Assembly: GCF_026210795.1 (NCBI RefSeq)
Contig: NC_089446.1
Span: 3,563,001-3,627,000, forward strand
Direction of reading: 5' to 3'
Length of the DNA stretch: 64,000 bases
Source: Rhizophagus irregularis
Lineage: Eukaryota > Glomeromycota > Glomeromycetes > Glomerales > Glomeraceae
Below are positions 53,211 through 64,000 of the stretch, in pieces; within the stretch, counting starts at the first letter, position 1, and every line of letters starts with the position of its first letter. The notes beneath the pieces were generated by a model, which was given only the letters and a program-made list of their open reading frames with translations, did no database searches and was not told where the DNA came from. The translations under genes were made by a program, and so were the position numbers.

Positions 53211-56200
53211 TTAAAGTCGACTCTCAAATTCCACAATTGGAGTAGAATCTGACCAGATTTTCTCTCCTTCGAAAGCACCCAGAAGAACATCGAAAATATT
53301 ATTTGCATAAACAAAATTGATTTCGTTCTTCACATTAACTGGTACATCTCCTTCAACATCTTTTCGATTTCTTGCAGGTAGGATAACTTTTTTAATACCT
53401 GCACGATGTGCACCGATTATTTTTTCTTTTATACCTCCTACAGGCAAAACTTGACCTCGTAAAGTAATTTCACCTGTCATTGCCGTTGTTGTTGGTACTT
53501 GCCTATGCGTAAATAAAGATACAAGTGCAATTGTCAAAGCTACACCGGCTGATGGTCCATCTTTACCAATTGCACCTGCAGGAAAATGTATATGGACATC
53601 TCTTTGAAAGAAAAACGTAGGCTCTGTTTTTGATGTTGTAATCCCCAATTGAAAAGCATGCGCTCGCACCCATGAAAGTGCAATCCTAGCTGATTCTCTG
53701 ATAACCTCTCCCAACTTACCTATTAAAGTAGATGTAAGTTATACATAAAATCATTTAATAACATAATTAAATAAAGAGAGAAATACCGGTTAATTGAAGA
53801 TCTCCTTTTCCGGCCATTTGAGTAGCTTCAATAAATAAAATACCGCCGGATCCAGAGGATGTCCATGCTAAACCAGTAACTACACCTGGTCTAGCTGCGC
53901 GTTCAGCAACTTCACTATCAAATTTCGTAACCTAAAAGTATGAGCGAAAATGAATGGCAATATAACAATTTAGTAAAACGTTATATGCGTTAGAAGCATA
54001 GTTTTGATAAATAAACGTATATTAAAAATTTGATAAATTTTCATACCCCTAAGATGTTTTCAATTTCCTTCGCGGTAACTTCATTATTGTAGTTTTCTAA
54101 TTCATTTTTATCTTTTGCATTAGCATATTCAACAGCTTTTGCCCTGCATACACTCGCGATCTCCCTTTCAAAATTTCTAACGCCAGCTTCCCGAGTATAA
54201 CCAGAAGCAATTTTTAACAATACTTCATCCAACATCTTTACATCATCTAGTGAAAGACCATGATTTGTAATTTGCTTTGGTAATAAATGTCTTTGAGCAA
54301 TATTTATTTTCTCTTCAAATGTATATCCTGGTATATTTATAAGTTCCATACGATCTAAGAGAGGAGCGGGTATTGTGTCAACTTGATTAGCTGTAGCAAT
54401 AAATAAAACTTTAGATAAATCAAGAGGAACATTAAGGTAATGATCATTAAAAGTGTTGTTTTGTTCTGGGTCAAGGACTTCAAGTAAAGCAGCGGATGGG
54501 TCTCCGTGATTGCTCAAATGTCCAACTTTATCAATTTCATCTACAAAAGAGGTATAATTAAGTATTTATAAAATTTTAAACGGTTAACCTTAAATAAAAT
54601 AATATCTTACCAAGTAAAAATATAGGATTATTAACACCAACACGTTTAAGACCTTGGGCAATGAGTCCAGGCATGGCACCAATGTAAGTTCGACGATGTC
54701 CACGTATCTCAGCTTCATCTCTTACACCACCTAAAGAAATTCTATGAAACTTTCGTCCAAGAGCGCTGGCAATACTTTTACCCAATGAAGTTTTCCCAAC
54801 ACCTGGAGGGCCAAGTAAACACAGAATTGGCCCTTTCAAATCTCCTTTTAATTTCAATACTGCTAAGTATTCCAAAATACGTTTCTTAACTGACTCAAGG
54901 CCATAATGATCATCCTCAAGTTGTTGACGTGCTTTGTCAATATCTATAATTTCACTAGTAGATTTGCTCCAAGGGATCTCTGAAAGCCATTCTAAATAAG
55001 TACGAACGACTTGATATTCTGCTTGGGTCGAATGCATACGCTTAAGACGTTTGAGCTCTCTTTGTGCAGCTTTATTTGCTATTTAATAAATCAAAAGTAA
55101 TTTTAGCACTCATTTAATTAAGTTATTTTTAAAATTATTTCTTTACCCTCTGGTGAAAGTCCAGCTTCTTTTATTCTTTTTGTTAAATCTGTGATATCGT
55201 CGTCTTCGTGTGATGAGTCATCACGTTCTCCTAACTCTTCTTTAATAGCATTAAGCTATACAATTAATAAGTATTAATAAATCAAAAAAAAATATATATA
55301 TATATTTGTTATATAAAATACTTATTTATCTTACTTGCTGTCGTAAATAAAATTCTTTGTGCTTCTTGCTCATAGTTGAATGAACTTTTTGAGTCACTTT
55401 TAAAATCTAAAACAACCAAAAACAATATTATGTCAAGTACAAATACGAAGGATAAAAGTAATAACGAAAAAAAAATACGTTTATTTGTCTTGCTAGGAGT
55501 TCAATCGCAATTGACATTCGAGTTTTCAAATCATGGGCATCTAATATTTGCTGTGCAGAAAAATAATGTAAGGTTAGGTCACAAAATAAGTTCTGAAAAA
55601 AAATATATATAAATTTACCAGCCTTTCTTCATATGTGCATTCGATTGTGTTAATCAAAAAATCAGTCAACAATCCGACAGGACCATTTTCAATATACTTT
55701 TGAAGCTGAATGAGATAAGCTGTCGGAAATTTCAAGTTTTGAAATATTACAAGTAATTCACGTCCGGTTGTTTTTAAAGAATTAGCAAGCTCCTGTAATT
55801 CATTATCATCCTTAGAAACAGATGGATCGGGAAAGACAGTCACTTCAGCTTCAAGATATGGTCTTTCAAGAACATATTTATCAATACGAATACGAATAAC
55901 ACCTAAAATAATTCAATATTAAATTATTAAATCCATTTTAAGAATCCAATGGAAATCAAAAATTTTATTACCTTCGATTCTCACTATAAAACCATTAACT
56001 GTTCGTTCCAATTTAACAATTCTAGCGGCACACCCAAATTTATGTAAATCTGACGGTTGAATTGATTGATTGAATGTTTCTTCAATAGTTTTTTTTGGTG
56101 TAGAATTTCTATTGCCATTTCGTGTCAAAGTAAAAGGGGCAGTCGTTGTGTCTTTGGATTCAAGCTTATTATAAGAGGGTGGATGGACTGGAACACAGCC

Positions 56201-56371
56201 AATAATATATTTCGACTCTTTATTTTCGGCAGATCTATAAATTCTTTGAAGAAGTTGAACCGAATCTTTGCTAACAACTTGAAGTACAAGCGATGCGCTA
56301 GGAAGGAGAACTTTATTCCTGATTGGAATAATTGGCAAAATTTTGGGAACGTCATTGAAAGAATCATTCAT
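53211..56371 (-). CDS. Peroxisomal Lon protease (LONP2-like), PTS1 SRL
   Basis: Multi-exon gene for an ATP-dependent Lon protease of the peroxisomal type, which degrades misfolded or oxidised matrix proteins. The N-terminal LON substrate domain starts [20 protein letters not shown]. The AAA+ domain has Walker [21 protein letters not shown], Walker B spanning an intron (IFLL / [11 protein letters not shown]), and sensor [19 protein letters not shown]. The protease domain shows [11 protein letters not shown] with the catalytic Ser and [19 protein letters not shown] with the catalytic Lys. The last three residues are SRL, a PTS1-type peroxisomal signal, and there is no mitochondrial presequence. 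That separates it from Pim1/LONP1. It is divergent from the carnitine acetyltransferase gene across 291 bp. Confidence 0.9.
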
Positions 56372-56662
56372 TTTGCTATTTTCTAAATGTCAAGTAAGTA
56401 AAATTGTCTTTAAAAAAGTTGTTGAATCGGTAAACTAAAAAAAACAGAACCGAGTTTTGTTACGCCCGCTCGATGTTGGCTTAATGCAAATTGTCAATAG
56501 TTACCAAATTAGGTACATCAGTGGTACATCTATGATCATAGATTGTAAAATCTTATTTGGAATTTTTATGTGTGACTAGATAGAGGTGTGTTGTAAAATC
56601 AGATCGTAAAAAGATATACTTTAGATCGACATATTCTTGCTTTCTCAATCTTAAATTTTTTG
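56372..56662. promoter_or_regulatory. Shared divergent promoter of Lon and carnitine acetyltransferase
   Basis: 291 bp between two start codons on opposite strands. It includes an inverted CGG/CCG pair at 56428-56430 and 56450-56452, spaced 19 bp. That is like a fungal Zn2Cys6 (oleate-type) site, but the spacing and the T-N-A core do not fit the yeast element. Confidence 0.5.
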
Positions 56663-59376
56663 ATGTCATTTAAATTCGTTCTTTCTCGTTCGTTCGTCAG
56701 AAGTACTAATAAGCCAACTCAACAGGTCATTATTTTTTTTAAATATTTCGAGAAATTTACTTAAATATCGTATCAATTTTACAGTTATTGAACAATATGG
56801 CACGCAGAAACGCTTCAGCCGCCATAAAGAAACCAACAATTCCGTACCTTGAAGATAACAGTGTTGGACCAATGCTTCGTTATCAAAAGTCTCTCCCAAA
56901 GCTTCCTGTTCCTGCTCTCAAAGATACTCTTGAGAAGTATCTTAAGTCCGTTCGACCTCTTGTAAGTTCAGAGGAATACGCAAAGACAGAAGCAGCTGTA
57001 GCAGAATTTCAAAAACCTGGTGGAATTGGTGAAGAACTACAAAAGCGTTTGCTAGCAAAAGCGAACAATCCTAATGTGATCAATTGGCTGGAAGATTGGT
57101 GGAATGAAGTCGCGTATTTTGGCTATAGGGACCCAATCGTCGTTTATGTAAGCTATTTTTTTGCTTATAAAGACGATAAAATTAGGAGGAATCCTGCTAC
57201 GCGTGCTGCTGCAATTACTACGGCCGCCTTGGAATTTCGAAGACAAGTTATTAAGTAAGTATTTTTTATCTTTGTTATATAGGAAAGGTAATTGAATTTA
57301 CGAAATCCTTTTTGATTTAGCCAACAATTAGAACCAGAATATTCAAAAGGGCTCCCACTTTGTATGGATTCGTATAAGTTCATGTTTAATGCGTGTCGTT
57401 ATCCATCCAAACCATCAGATTATGAGGTGACTTTTGATCCCGCGACCAATAATCATATTACAATTATTCGTAAAAACAAAATTTTCATACTTGATCTTGT
57501 CAAGGATGGAATACAGTTGTCAACTGCAGAAATTGAAAGGTATAACACACTTATTTATCTCAATTCTTTATATAAATATTGTAATTTCAAATGGTTTTTA
57601 AATAATTTAGTCAGCTCCAAAAAATATATGAATTGGCTGGTAATACGAAAGATCCACCAATAGGAGTTCTTACTACTGAAAATCGCGATAATTGGACGGA
57701 AGTAAGTTTAATATACACATCTTTATATAAATTAGTTATTGACCCATACTTGTTCATTTAGTATCGCAAAATGTTCCTGGCTGCGGATCCAAAACATGAG
57801 CAATTGCTAAAGAAAATTGAAAGTTCGATGTTTGCTCTTTGTTTAGATGATTCATCACCTATTACAGTTGATGAGATAAGCCGTGCATGTTTGGCTGGAG
57901 ATGGGCGAAATCGGTATTTTATTTAAAAAAACCCAATTATATTGTTATAAATATATATTTACATTTAAATCGTATTATATCTTTAGTTATTTTGACAAGT
58001 CTCTTCAATTTATTGTATTTGAAAATGGAAAAGCTGGGTTTAATGGAGAGGTTGGATTAAATTTATTTATTTTTTATTTTTTTTTAGTGAATTAATAAAT
58101 TTATACTTATATTTCATTTAGCATTCTTCCATGGACGGTACTCCAACAAGTAGATTGAATGACTTTGTTTGTAACGTGATTGCTAATAATAAAGTTGATC
58201 ATGGATCTCCAAATGTTCGATCTGGTCTTCCAGTTCCTCAACAATTGCATTTCAATTTGACTAGTGAAGTTCTTTCAGCTATATCAAAAGCCGAGAAAAA
58301 CTATGATGACCATATCGCCAAACACGACCTTCGTGTATTAGCATATGAAGGTTATGGAAAAAATGTCATTAAAAAGCTTGGTGCTTCACCAGATGCTTAC
58401 GTACAAATGATCATTCAATTAGCTTATTATAAAATGTACGGTACTAATAAAGCAACTTATGAAAGCGCACAAACCAGAAAATTTCAACATGGTAGAACTG
58501 AAGTGTGTAGAACGGTATCTGTTGATTCCGTGAACTGGGTGAAAGCTATGGAGGATCAGAAAGTTCCGGTAATTTTTTTATTCGGTTTATTCTATTTAAG
58601 TGAAGATCCATGATCAAGAAAAAAATATTTATTATAGATTGAAGTCAAGGCTGAATTGGGTTACAAAGCAATAAATGCTCATGTCAAATATATGGCAGAG
58701 GCCGTAGAGGGGAGAGGCTGTGATAGGCATTTATTTGGTAAATAAAATCATTATGAAATTTTTGTTAACATTACAAGTACTTAATGATTACATTAATCTT
58801 GAATCGTTTCTTTAAAGGACTTCGTATGTCTTTGAAGTCTAATGAAAAGAAACCAACAATTTTTACAGATCCAGCTTATGCTAAATCAACTCATTGGAAT
58901 CTATCAACTTCTCAATTGTCATCAGAATATTTCCAAGGCTATGGATGGGGAGAAGTATATTGATTTTAATATTTGTAGTACCGTTTTTGCTAAAATTTAA
59001 TATATTTATTAATCACAATCATTGTAATATTCATTTAGGTCGTTCCTGATGGTTTGTAATTGTATCATTTGTTTATTTAAACCTAATTTCAACTAATCAC
59101 TTATAATGAATTTTATTCTTTAATAGGATATGGCATAGCTTACATGATTAATAATGGTTCGTCAAATAATCTATAATTTTTAGTTATCTTATTGTTGTTA
59201 TTTATTATTTTTTTGTTGTTCAATACTTTTTTTTAGATTCTTTAAATTTCAACATCGTATCTTTGCGATTGAATAATGATGTTTTATGGCATTATCTCAA
59301 AGAATCGGCAACTGAAATGCGGCAGGTATTTGAATATGCACAAGCAAAAGCAGGCCAGATTAAGGCTAAACTATAA
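56663..59376 (+). CDS. Carnitine O-acetyltransferase, CAT2-like, dual-targeted
   Basis: Multi-exon gene for the enzyme that moves acetyl groups between CoA and carnitine, linking peroxisomal and mitochondrial acetyl pools. Exon 1 (56663-56725) encodes MSFKFVLSRSFVRSTNKPTQ, a basic Ser-rich mitochondrial presequence, and joins in frame across a 59-bp intron. A second in-frame ATG (56797, MARRNASAAIKK) would give a shorter form. The core starts YLEDNSVGPMLRYQKSLPKL. HSSMDGTPTSR (catalytic His at 58122) and YESAQTRKFQHGRTE are family signatures. The end is GQIKAKL, where AKL is a PTS1. Yeast Cat2 uses the same layout. A 13-nt exon (59039-59051) and a 30-nt exon (59127-59156) encode the VVPDGYGIAYMI region; skipping the former leads to a stop. 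Start at 56663 is preferred. Confidence 0.9.
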
Positions 59377-59629
59377 TATGTAAAATTCTTTTTTTGCCGA
59401 TTATTATTGTATTTAAACCGTTGATATTATGTAAAGTATGTATTTGTATTTATTATTTAGACAGATTTAATTAATTTGACTGCTATTTAAAAACTCCTTT
59501 TTATTCTACTTAAGAAATGTTATATTTTAAATAGAATAACAATAGCAAAAAAAATTATTTATTTTTATGCATGAATTGGCAATAAAGAAACACAAATAAA
59601 TAAACAAGCAAAATTCTAAAAAAACCATT

Positions 59630-60007
59630 TTAAAGATTGAATTCTTTCCATAATTCTTCAACTTTTTTCCTGTTTTCTTTGGCTTTATCTGCATTTTTTT
59701 TTCTTATTTCCTTATACTAAATTTTTTTTAGAAGATTAATCAATATTATCTTTCTTTATTTTTAAAGTAAATTATAAATTAGTTACCTCCAATGTCAAAC
59801 ATTCATTTAACTCTTTCTTAATTCCATTACAACCCCCAAAATATTTATTAAAAAATCCTGATTTATGACATTCTTCCAATCGAAGAATAACATCAAGACA
59901 TTCTATAATATATATAATATAAATAATAAATAAATTTATGTTAGAAAAAATCATTATAATTTGATAAACTTACTTGGGTGTTTATGATACGCTAAATTTG
60001 GATGCAT
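59630..60007 (-). CDS. CMC2: CMC2-like twin-CX9C cytochrome oxidase assembly protein
   Basis: Three exons (60007-59974, 59902-59787, 59716-59630) add up to 78 residues, matching the size of CMC2 proteins. The start MHPNLAYHKHP matches the family's MHPxLxxH opening. Two CX9C motifs, CLDVILRLEEC and CNGIKKELNEC, form the twin-CX9C hairpin imported to the intermembrane space by the Mia40 pathway. Between them is the conserved HKSGFFNKYFGGC. The tail is charged (YKEIRKKNADKAKENRKK). The role is in assembly of cytochrome c oxidase. Confidence 0.92.
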
Positions 60008-60522
60008 TTGTAACAAATTAGCTAAGAATTAATGATTTTCTAATTTATTTATATTATTTAATCACGTGAAATAATTACGCCAACCAAGAAAATTTCCTGT
60101 ATCGGTAATTAAAAGTTGTGTTGAATGAAGATCAGGATTACACAGATAACACGTGTACAGTATACGTCGTGTACTGTACGTGATCAGAAATCAGAATCGA
60201 TCGAATAGTCAGTCAACCAATGATCAATCTATTGTATTCATCGCATTCATCTCGACAATTATTTCATGACTATCCCAGCCCATTTTCTGCATACTAATGC
60301 GATGAAAAGAATATGTGATAAAGAAAATTTATATCATGACAGAATGAATGAGTGTCATCCTTATTAAACTTTAATCAAGTGATCCATTTGTATTATACAG
60401 TAATAGCACTCATGAGTATATACTGTATTATGAATTATATATATATAATCATTTTAAAAGTTATGAAAATTCTTCCGTACAATTGTTTTTCTGTTGTATT
60501 ATATTGATATAATGTAAAAAAA
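60008..60522. promoter_or_regulatory. Divergent promoter region with an E-box and inverted repeat
   Basis: CACGTG at 60150-60155 is a canonical E-box. It opens an imperfect inverted repeat to 60182 (CACGTGTACAGTATACG against the complement of TCGTGTACTGTACGTG). Both the CMC2-like and the plus-strand gene could use it. No gene seen. Confidence 0.45.
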
Positions 60523-61258
60523 ATGAAACGACCAATCAAGAAATTTTTTAACCGGTCACATCCTTACCAATATCATCAAAGAAATTTTGCTACTATACCT
60601 GAAGCTAAAAAAGCGGGAGCAATAGATCGTATAGAAAATGGAGAAACTAAATTAAAATTGTTAACTTTATTTCAAGAGAACATGAATTATATCAAATTAA
60701 CAGAAATACCACAAACATATTTCTTGAGATTTGATCGTGCACTAGAATATACTGGCAAATTTGTAAGCATGTTGATTTCAAATTTCGTTTCTTTCTTTCT
60801 TTCTTTTTTTAATTCATAACGTAAATATATAAATATATATATATATATATGTTAATTTATAGATGTATAGAATAAATGATGAGATGCCAAATATCTTAAC
60901 TTCATATGAAAGTGAAAACAGTAAAGAAATAATTGTTCGATTATCTGAACCATATCAAATAAAAAAATGTGATATTCTTCCGAAAATCAAAAACGAATCA
61001 TATGATTCTGAGATGAACGAAGGAAAAGAAGTTAAATATCAAGCTTATCAGAATAGAGAGCAATCTGTTGAGACTGTTGGAGAATGGCTTAATAAACAAC
61101 ATACCGATGAAGAGGAAATAGATATGCAAAATTATGATAAAAAGAAGATTGAAGTCAAAGGAGCGATTAATTTGCGTGTTGTTTTTGATGAAGACGACTT
61201 AAATTATATTTCTCCTTTACAAAGAGATGTCTTGGAATTTTTGTTCAAGGAATTTTAA
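60523..61258 (+). CDS. Unrecognised protein, probably mitochondrial
   Basis: Two exons (60523-60762 and 60863-61258) join in frame, with clean GT-AG ends, to 211 residues. I do not recognise a family. The first 25 residues (MKRPIKKFFNRSHPYQYHQR, then NFAT) are basic and aromatic without acidic residues, a typical mitochondrial presequence. The rest is soluble, with no membrane segment or Cys motifs. The C-terminal half is acidic with regular charged stretches (GKEVKYQAYQNREQSVETVG) and ends in a Leu/Phe-rich helix. The intron contains a (TA)n tract. The ATG is the first in frame after an A/T-rich leader. It could be lineage-specific or a fast-evolving mitochondrial factor; no function claimed. 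Confidence 0.65.
60831..60850. repeat. TA microsatellite in an intron
   Basis: (TA)n tract of about 20 bp just before the acceptor of the unrecognised gene. Confidence 0.8.
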
Positions 61259-61947
61259 GTGAAGGATTTGAACTAATCTTTGGTACTATTAGTGAAATTA
61301 TATTGCTATCAATAAAGAATTAATATTATTAGAAAATTATTTTGCTAATATATAGAATAAATGTCACAAATTAGTATTAAAACTTTTGGCAATACTAGCT
61401 TATAATATTCAAGGTTTAAACATTTTCTTTCATTATAATTAATGACTGTAAAGTATCATTTAAGCCATAAATGTTATCATTATCAGCATTAGCAATAAAA
61501 TTCATTGTAAAATTTGGTTTTTGGAACCTCACCAGGAAAAACTATTTTAATATTAAACTAATTAACTAGTTAATAATTAGGTTTATTATGAAAACAGCTA
61601 AAACAAGGCGGAATTCCTCCGTATGGTCCAGTTATGATATCATCTGAAAAATCACCCCATGATTATCGGATCTTAGTATAGTTAGGATAATTTTTACCAA
61701 TAACAACAGCTATATCATAACTAAATAGAATGATTGAATATTTTAGGTATGTTTAATTATTAAATAATGATATAATAATAAAGCTTTCATACCAAATATT
61801 AAATAGTTTATTTTAGAGTTGGCAAAAAAAAAATAATCTTGTCCTACAAATCTATTGATTCCTAATTAGGATTAAGGTGTGAAATAAGTTTAAATTGATG
61901 TGAAGATGTGATAATATATTTTCAAGGAACTTTTATTATTTACGAAA
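61259..61947. promoter_or_regulatory. Upstream region of the PGK gene
   Basis: 689 bp of AT-rich sequence between the previous stop codon and the PGK start. It should contain the strong glycolytic promoter, but no named site could be supported. Confidence 0.4.
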
Positions 61948-63784
61948 ATGTCTATTAGCAATAAAATTTCAATTCAAGACGTTGATGTCAAAGATAAAAA
62001 TGTTTTGATTCGGTAATGTGAATTTTATTAATTTATTTAACAAATATCATAATTCTTCATTTAGTTAATTTCTTATTTCCCATAGCGTTGACTTTAACGT
62101 TCCTTTACAAGACGGAAAAATATCTAATAACCAACGTATAGTTGCAGCCTTACCAACTATTAGATATGCATTAGATAATGGTAATTGAATGTTTCTACTT
62201 ATTTTATAGTAACACCTTTTCCATAGTAATTAATATTTTTCAAAATAGGAGCTAAGGCTGTTATTTTAATGTCCCATTTGGGCCGCCCGGACGGGAAATC
62301 AAACCCTAAATATACATTGAGACCTATTGCCGAGGAAGTCAGTCGTTTACTTGAAAAAAAAGTTATGTTCTTAAATAATTGTGTAGGCCCTGAAGTCGAA
62401 TCTGCCGCGAAAAATGCGACTGGAGGTAGATTTTCTCATATTTATGTTATTCACATAATACAATTTATGATACATTATGATGATAAAACCTTGTTATGTT
62501 AGGCCAAATCATCCTACTTGAGAATCTTCGGTTTCATATTGAAGAAGAAGGTTCTGGCAAAGATGATGAAGGAAACAAGGTACTTTACAACAATCATATT
62601 CGTTATATTACGTTTTTACTTAAATTCTTTATATAATTAGATCAAAGCCAGTCCTGAAGATATAGATAAGTTTAGAGCATCTCTTTCAAAACTTGGAGAT
62701 ATCTATGTTAATGATGCATTTGGAACGGCACATAGACCACATAGTTCTATGGTTGGGGTAAACCTTCCAGATCGTGCTGCTGGTTTCTTATTAAAAAAGG
62801 AACTAGATTTCTTTGGCAAAGCCTTGGAAAACCCGGATAGACCTTTCTTGGCCATTCTCGGAGGGTAAGAATAAATTTTTGTTGTATTTTATCCCCTTAG
62901 AATTAATGTATATTTTGTGTGTAATTAATTCATAGAGCCAAAGTTTCCGATAAAATTAAATTGATTAACAACCTTCTCGATAAAGTTGATTCTATGATCA
63001 TCACGGGTAATTTATCCTGAACTTAATGATTTTCAAGTTGGACATAAATTCTCATATACATATATAAAAAAATTTTTTTTTCATTAATAGGTGGAATGGC
63101 TTTTACATTTAAGAAAACTCTTAATGGCGTTAAGGTTAGAATCGAAAAAGGATATGTTTACGTACGAAGGAAGACAGAATGATAATGAATCTTCCAATCC
63201 TTTTTTCTTAGATCGGAAATTCTTTATTTGACGAAGAAGGTTCCAAAACGGTTGCTGATTTAGTTGAAAAAGCTAAGAAAAAAGGAGTTAAATTAGTTTT
63301 CCCAGTAGATTATGTAACGGGAGACAAATTTGATAAAGATGCCAATGTATGTATTATATTTTATCATAAATTATATATTTTAAATTAATAATTTAATAAA
63401 AAATTTATATTCTATCAGACTGGATACGCTACAGATGAAACAGGAATTCCAGATGGATGGCTTGGGCTTGATTCGGGGAAGAAGACAAATGAACTTTTTA
63501 AAAAAACAATTCTTGAAGCTAAAACTATACTATGGAATGGACCAACAGGAGTATTTGAATTTGATAAATTCGCAGCAGGTACAAAATCAGCTTTAGATGC
63601 TGTTACTGAAGCTACACAAAATGGAGTTATAACTATCATAGGAGGTGGTGATACTGCAACTGCTGTTGCTAAATGGGGTGCTGAGGATAAGATTTCGCAT
63701 GTATCAACTGGTGGTGGAGCGTCTCTCGAATTACTTGAAGGCAAAGAATTACCTGGAGTAGCAGCTCTCTCTGCCAAATTGTAG
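61948..63784 (+). CDS. PGK1: Phosphoglycerate kinase
   Basis: Nine exons (61948-62012, 62086-62180, 62249-62425, 62503-62579, 62641-62864, 62936-63006, 63091-63134, 63212-63346, 63419-63784) join to 417 residues, against about 416 in yeast. It catalyses 1,3-bisphosphoglycerate + ADP to 3-phosphoglycerate + ATP in the cytosol. Motifs include [25 protein letters not shown] (substrate-binding Arg), [29 protein letters not shown], and LAILGGAKVSDKI. The C-terminal nucleotide-binding part has [18 protein letters not shown] and [15 protein letters not shown], then [19 protein letters not shown], all well conserved. Nothing appears truncated, so it should be fully active. Nine exons is many for a gene this short. 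Start: only ATG in frame near the conserved N-terminus. Confidence 0.96.
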
Positions 63785-63939
63785 TTATTAATTATAAGTA
63801 AATATTTATTTAATTATATTAATATTGTTCTTTTTATTATCATAGCTTTTTGGAAATAAATTTGGTTTAACATTTATTATGCGATTCGATTTTTTTTTTT
63901 TGATTTTTGCTTTGTAAAAGTAATTTTTTTTTAAATTAT

Positions 63940-64000
63940 CTACAAAATTAAAGACCCCAAAGCAAGAGATGCCATAAAAATACCAGCATTAGCCCAAAAT
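63940..64000 (-). CDS. C-terminal end of a small hydrophobic protein (partial)
   Basis: On the minus strand the last 60 bases read FWANAGIFMASLALGSLIL and then stop at 63940-63942. This looks like a C-terminal membrane helix (tail anchor). The rest lies outside the window, so it cannot be named; real coding status is uncertain. Confidence 0.35.
   Translation of the reverse strand, partial: FWANAGIFMASLALGSLIL

Noticed and set aside
56428-56452. CGG...CCG pair as a yeast-type oleate response element
   Set aside because: Spacing is 19 bp and the T-N-A core after CGG is missing on both strands.

Overview
The window looks like nuclear DNA of an AT-rich fungus, most probably an arbuscular mycorrhizal fungus (Glomeromycotina, Rhizophagus-like). 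The reasons are the very low GC content, many short GT-AG introns (mostly 55-110 bp, with a few 13-30 nt microexons), typical fungal gene families (SCT1/GPT2, AVT1, CSC1, CAT2, Pof1), and remnants of a FAR1/MULE transposase. The genus is an inference; I ran no search.

Layout. 0-2.7 kb: decayed FAR1/MULE transposase and empty sequence. 2.8-5.1 kb (-): SCT1/GPT2-type glycerol-3-phosphate acyltransferase. 6.2-8.4 kb (+): AVT1-like vacuolar amino-acid transporter. 9.2-12.6 kb (+): GH35 beta-galactosidase-like protein whose expected acid/base Glu is Lys. 13.3-14.3 kb (-): Pof1-like NMN adenylyltransferase. 14.9-29.7 kb (+): a 4760-residue RNF213-like giant AAA+ protein. 30.7-39.0 kb (-): a ZNFX1-like SF1 helicase with NFX1-type zinc fingers. 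39.0-43.6 kb: gene-poor stretch with a small MITE and coding debris. 43.6-45.4 kb (+): MFS (DHA1-type) transporter. 46.7-50.4 kb (-): CSC1/OSCA/TMEM63 channel. 50.9-52.9 kb (-): class III CoA-transferase (SUGCT-like). 53.2-56.4 kb (-): peroxisomal Lon protease. 56.7-59.4 kb (+): carnitine acetyltransferase with both a mitochondrial presequence exon and a peroxisomal C-terminus. 59.6-60.0 kb (-): CMC2. 60.5-61.3 kb (+): unrecognised protein. 61.9-63.8 kb (+): phosphoglycerate kinase. The last 60 bases hold the end of another minus-strand gene.

The most interesting part is 14.9-39.0 kb. An RNF213 homologue and a ZNFX1 homologue lie tail to tail, 964 bp apart. These are the two families that define the RZ (RNF213-ZNFX1) zinc finger, and in vertebrates both are interferon-linked defence proteins. 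Here they are physical neighbours in a fungus. The ZNFX1-like RZ finger keeps the conserved Cys-x3-His, but in the RNF213-like one the His position is Tyr and a nearby extra Cys is present. I also see no RING finger in the RNF213-like protein. This suggests an old paired module, possibly for defence against RNA or intracellular parasites, but function is only inferred.

At 50.9-59.4 kb the genes centre on acyl-CoA and peroxisome/mitochondrion metabolism. The Lon and carnitine acetyltransferase genes both end in PTS1-type tripeptides (SRL and AKL) and are divergently transcribed from one 291-bp gap.
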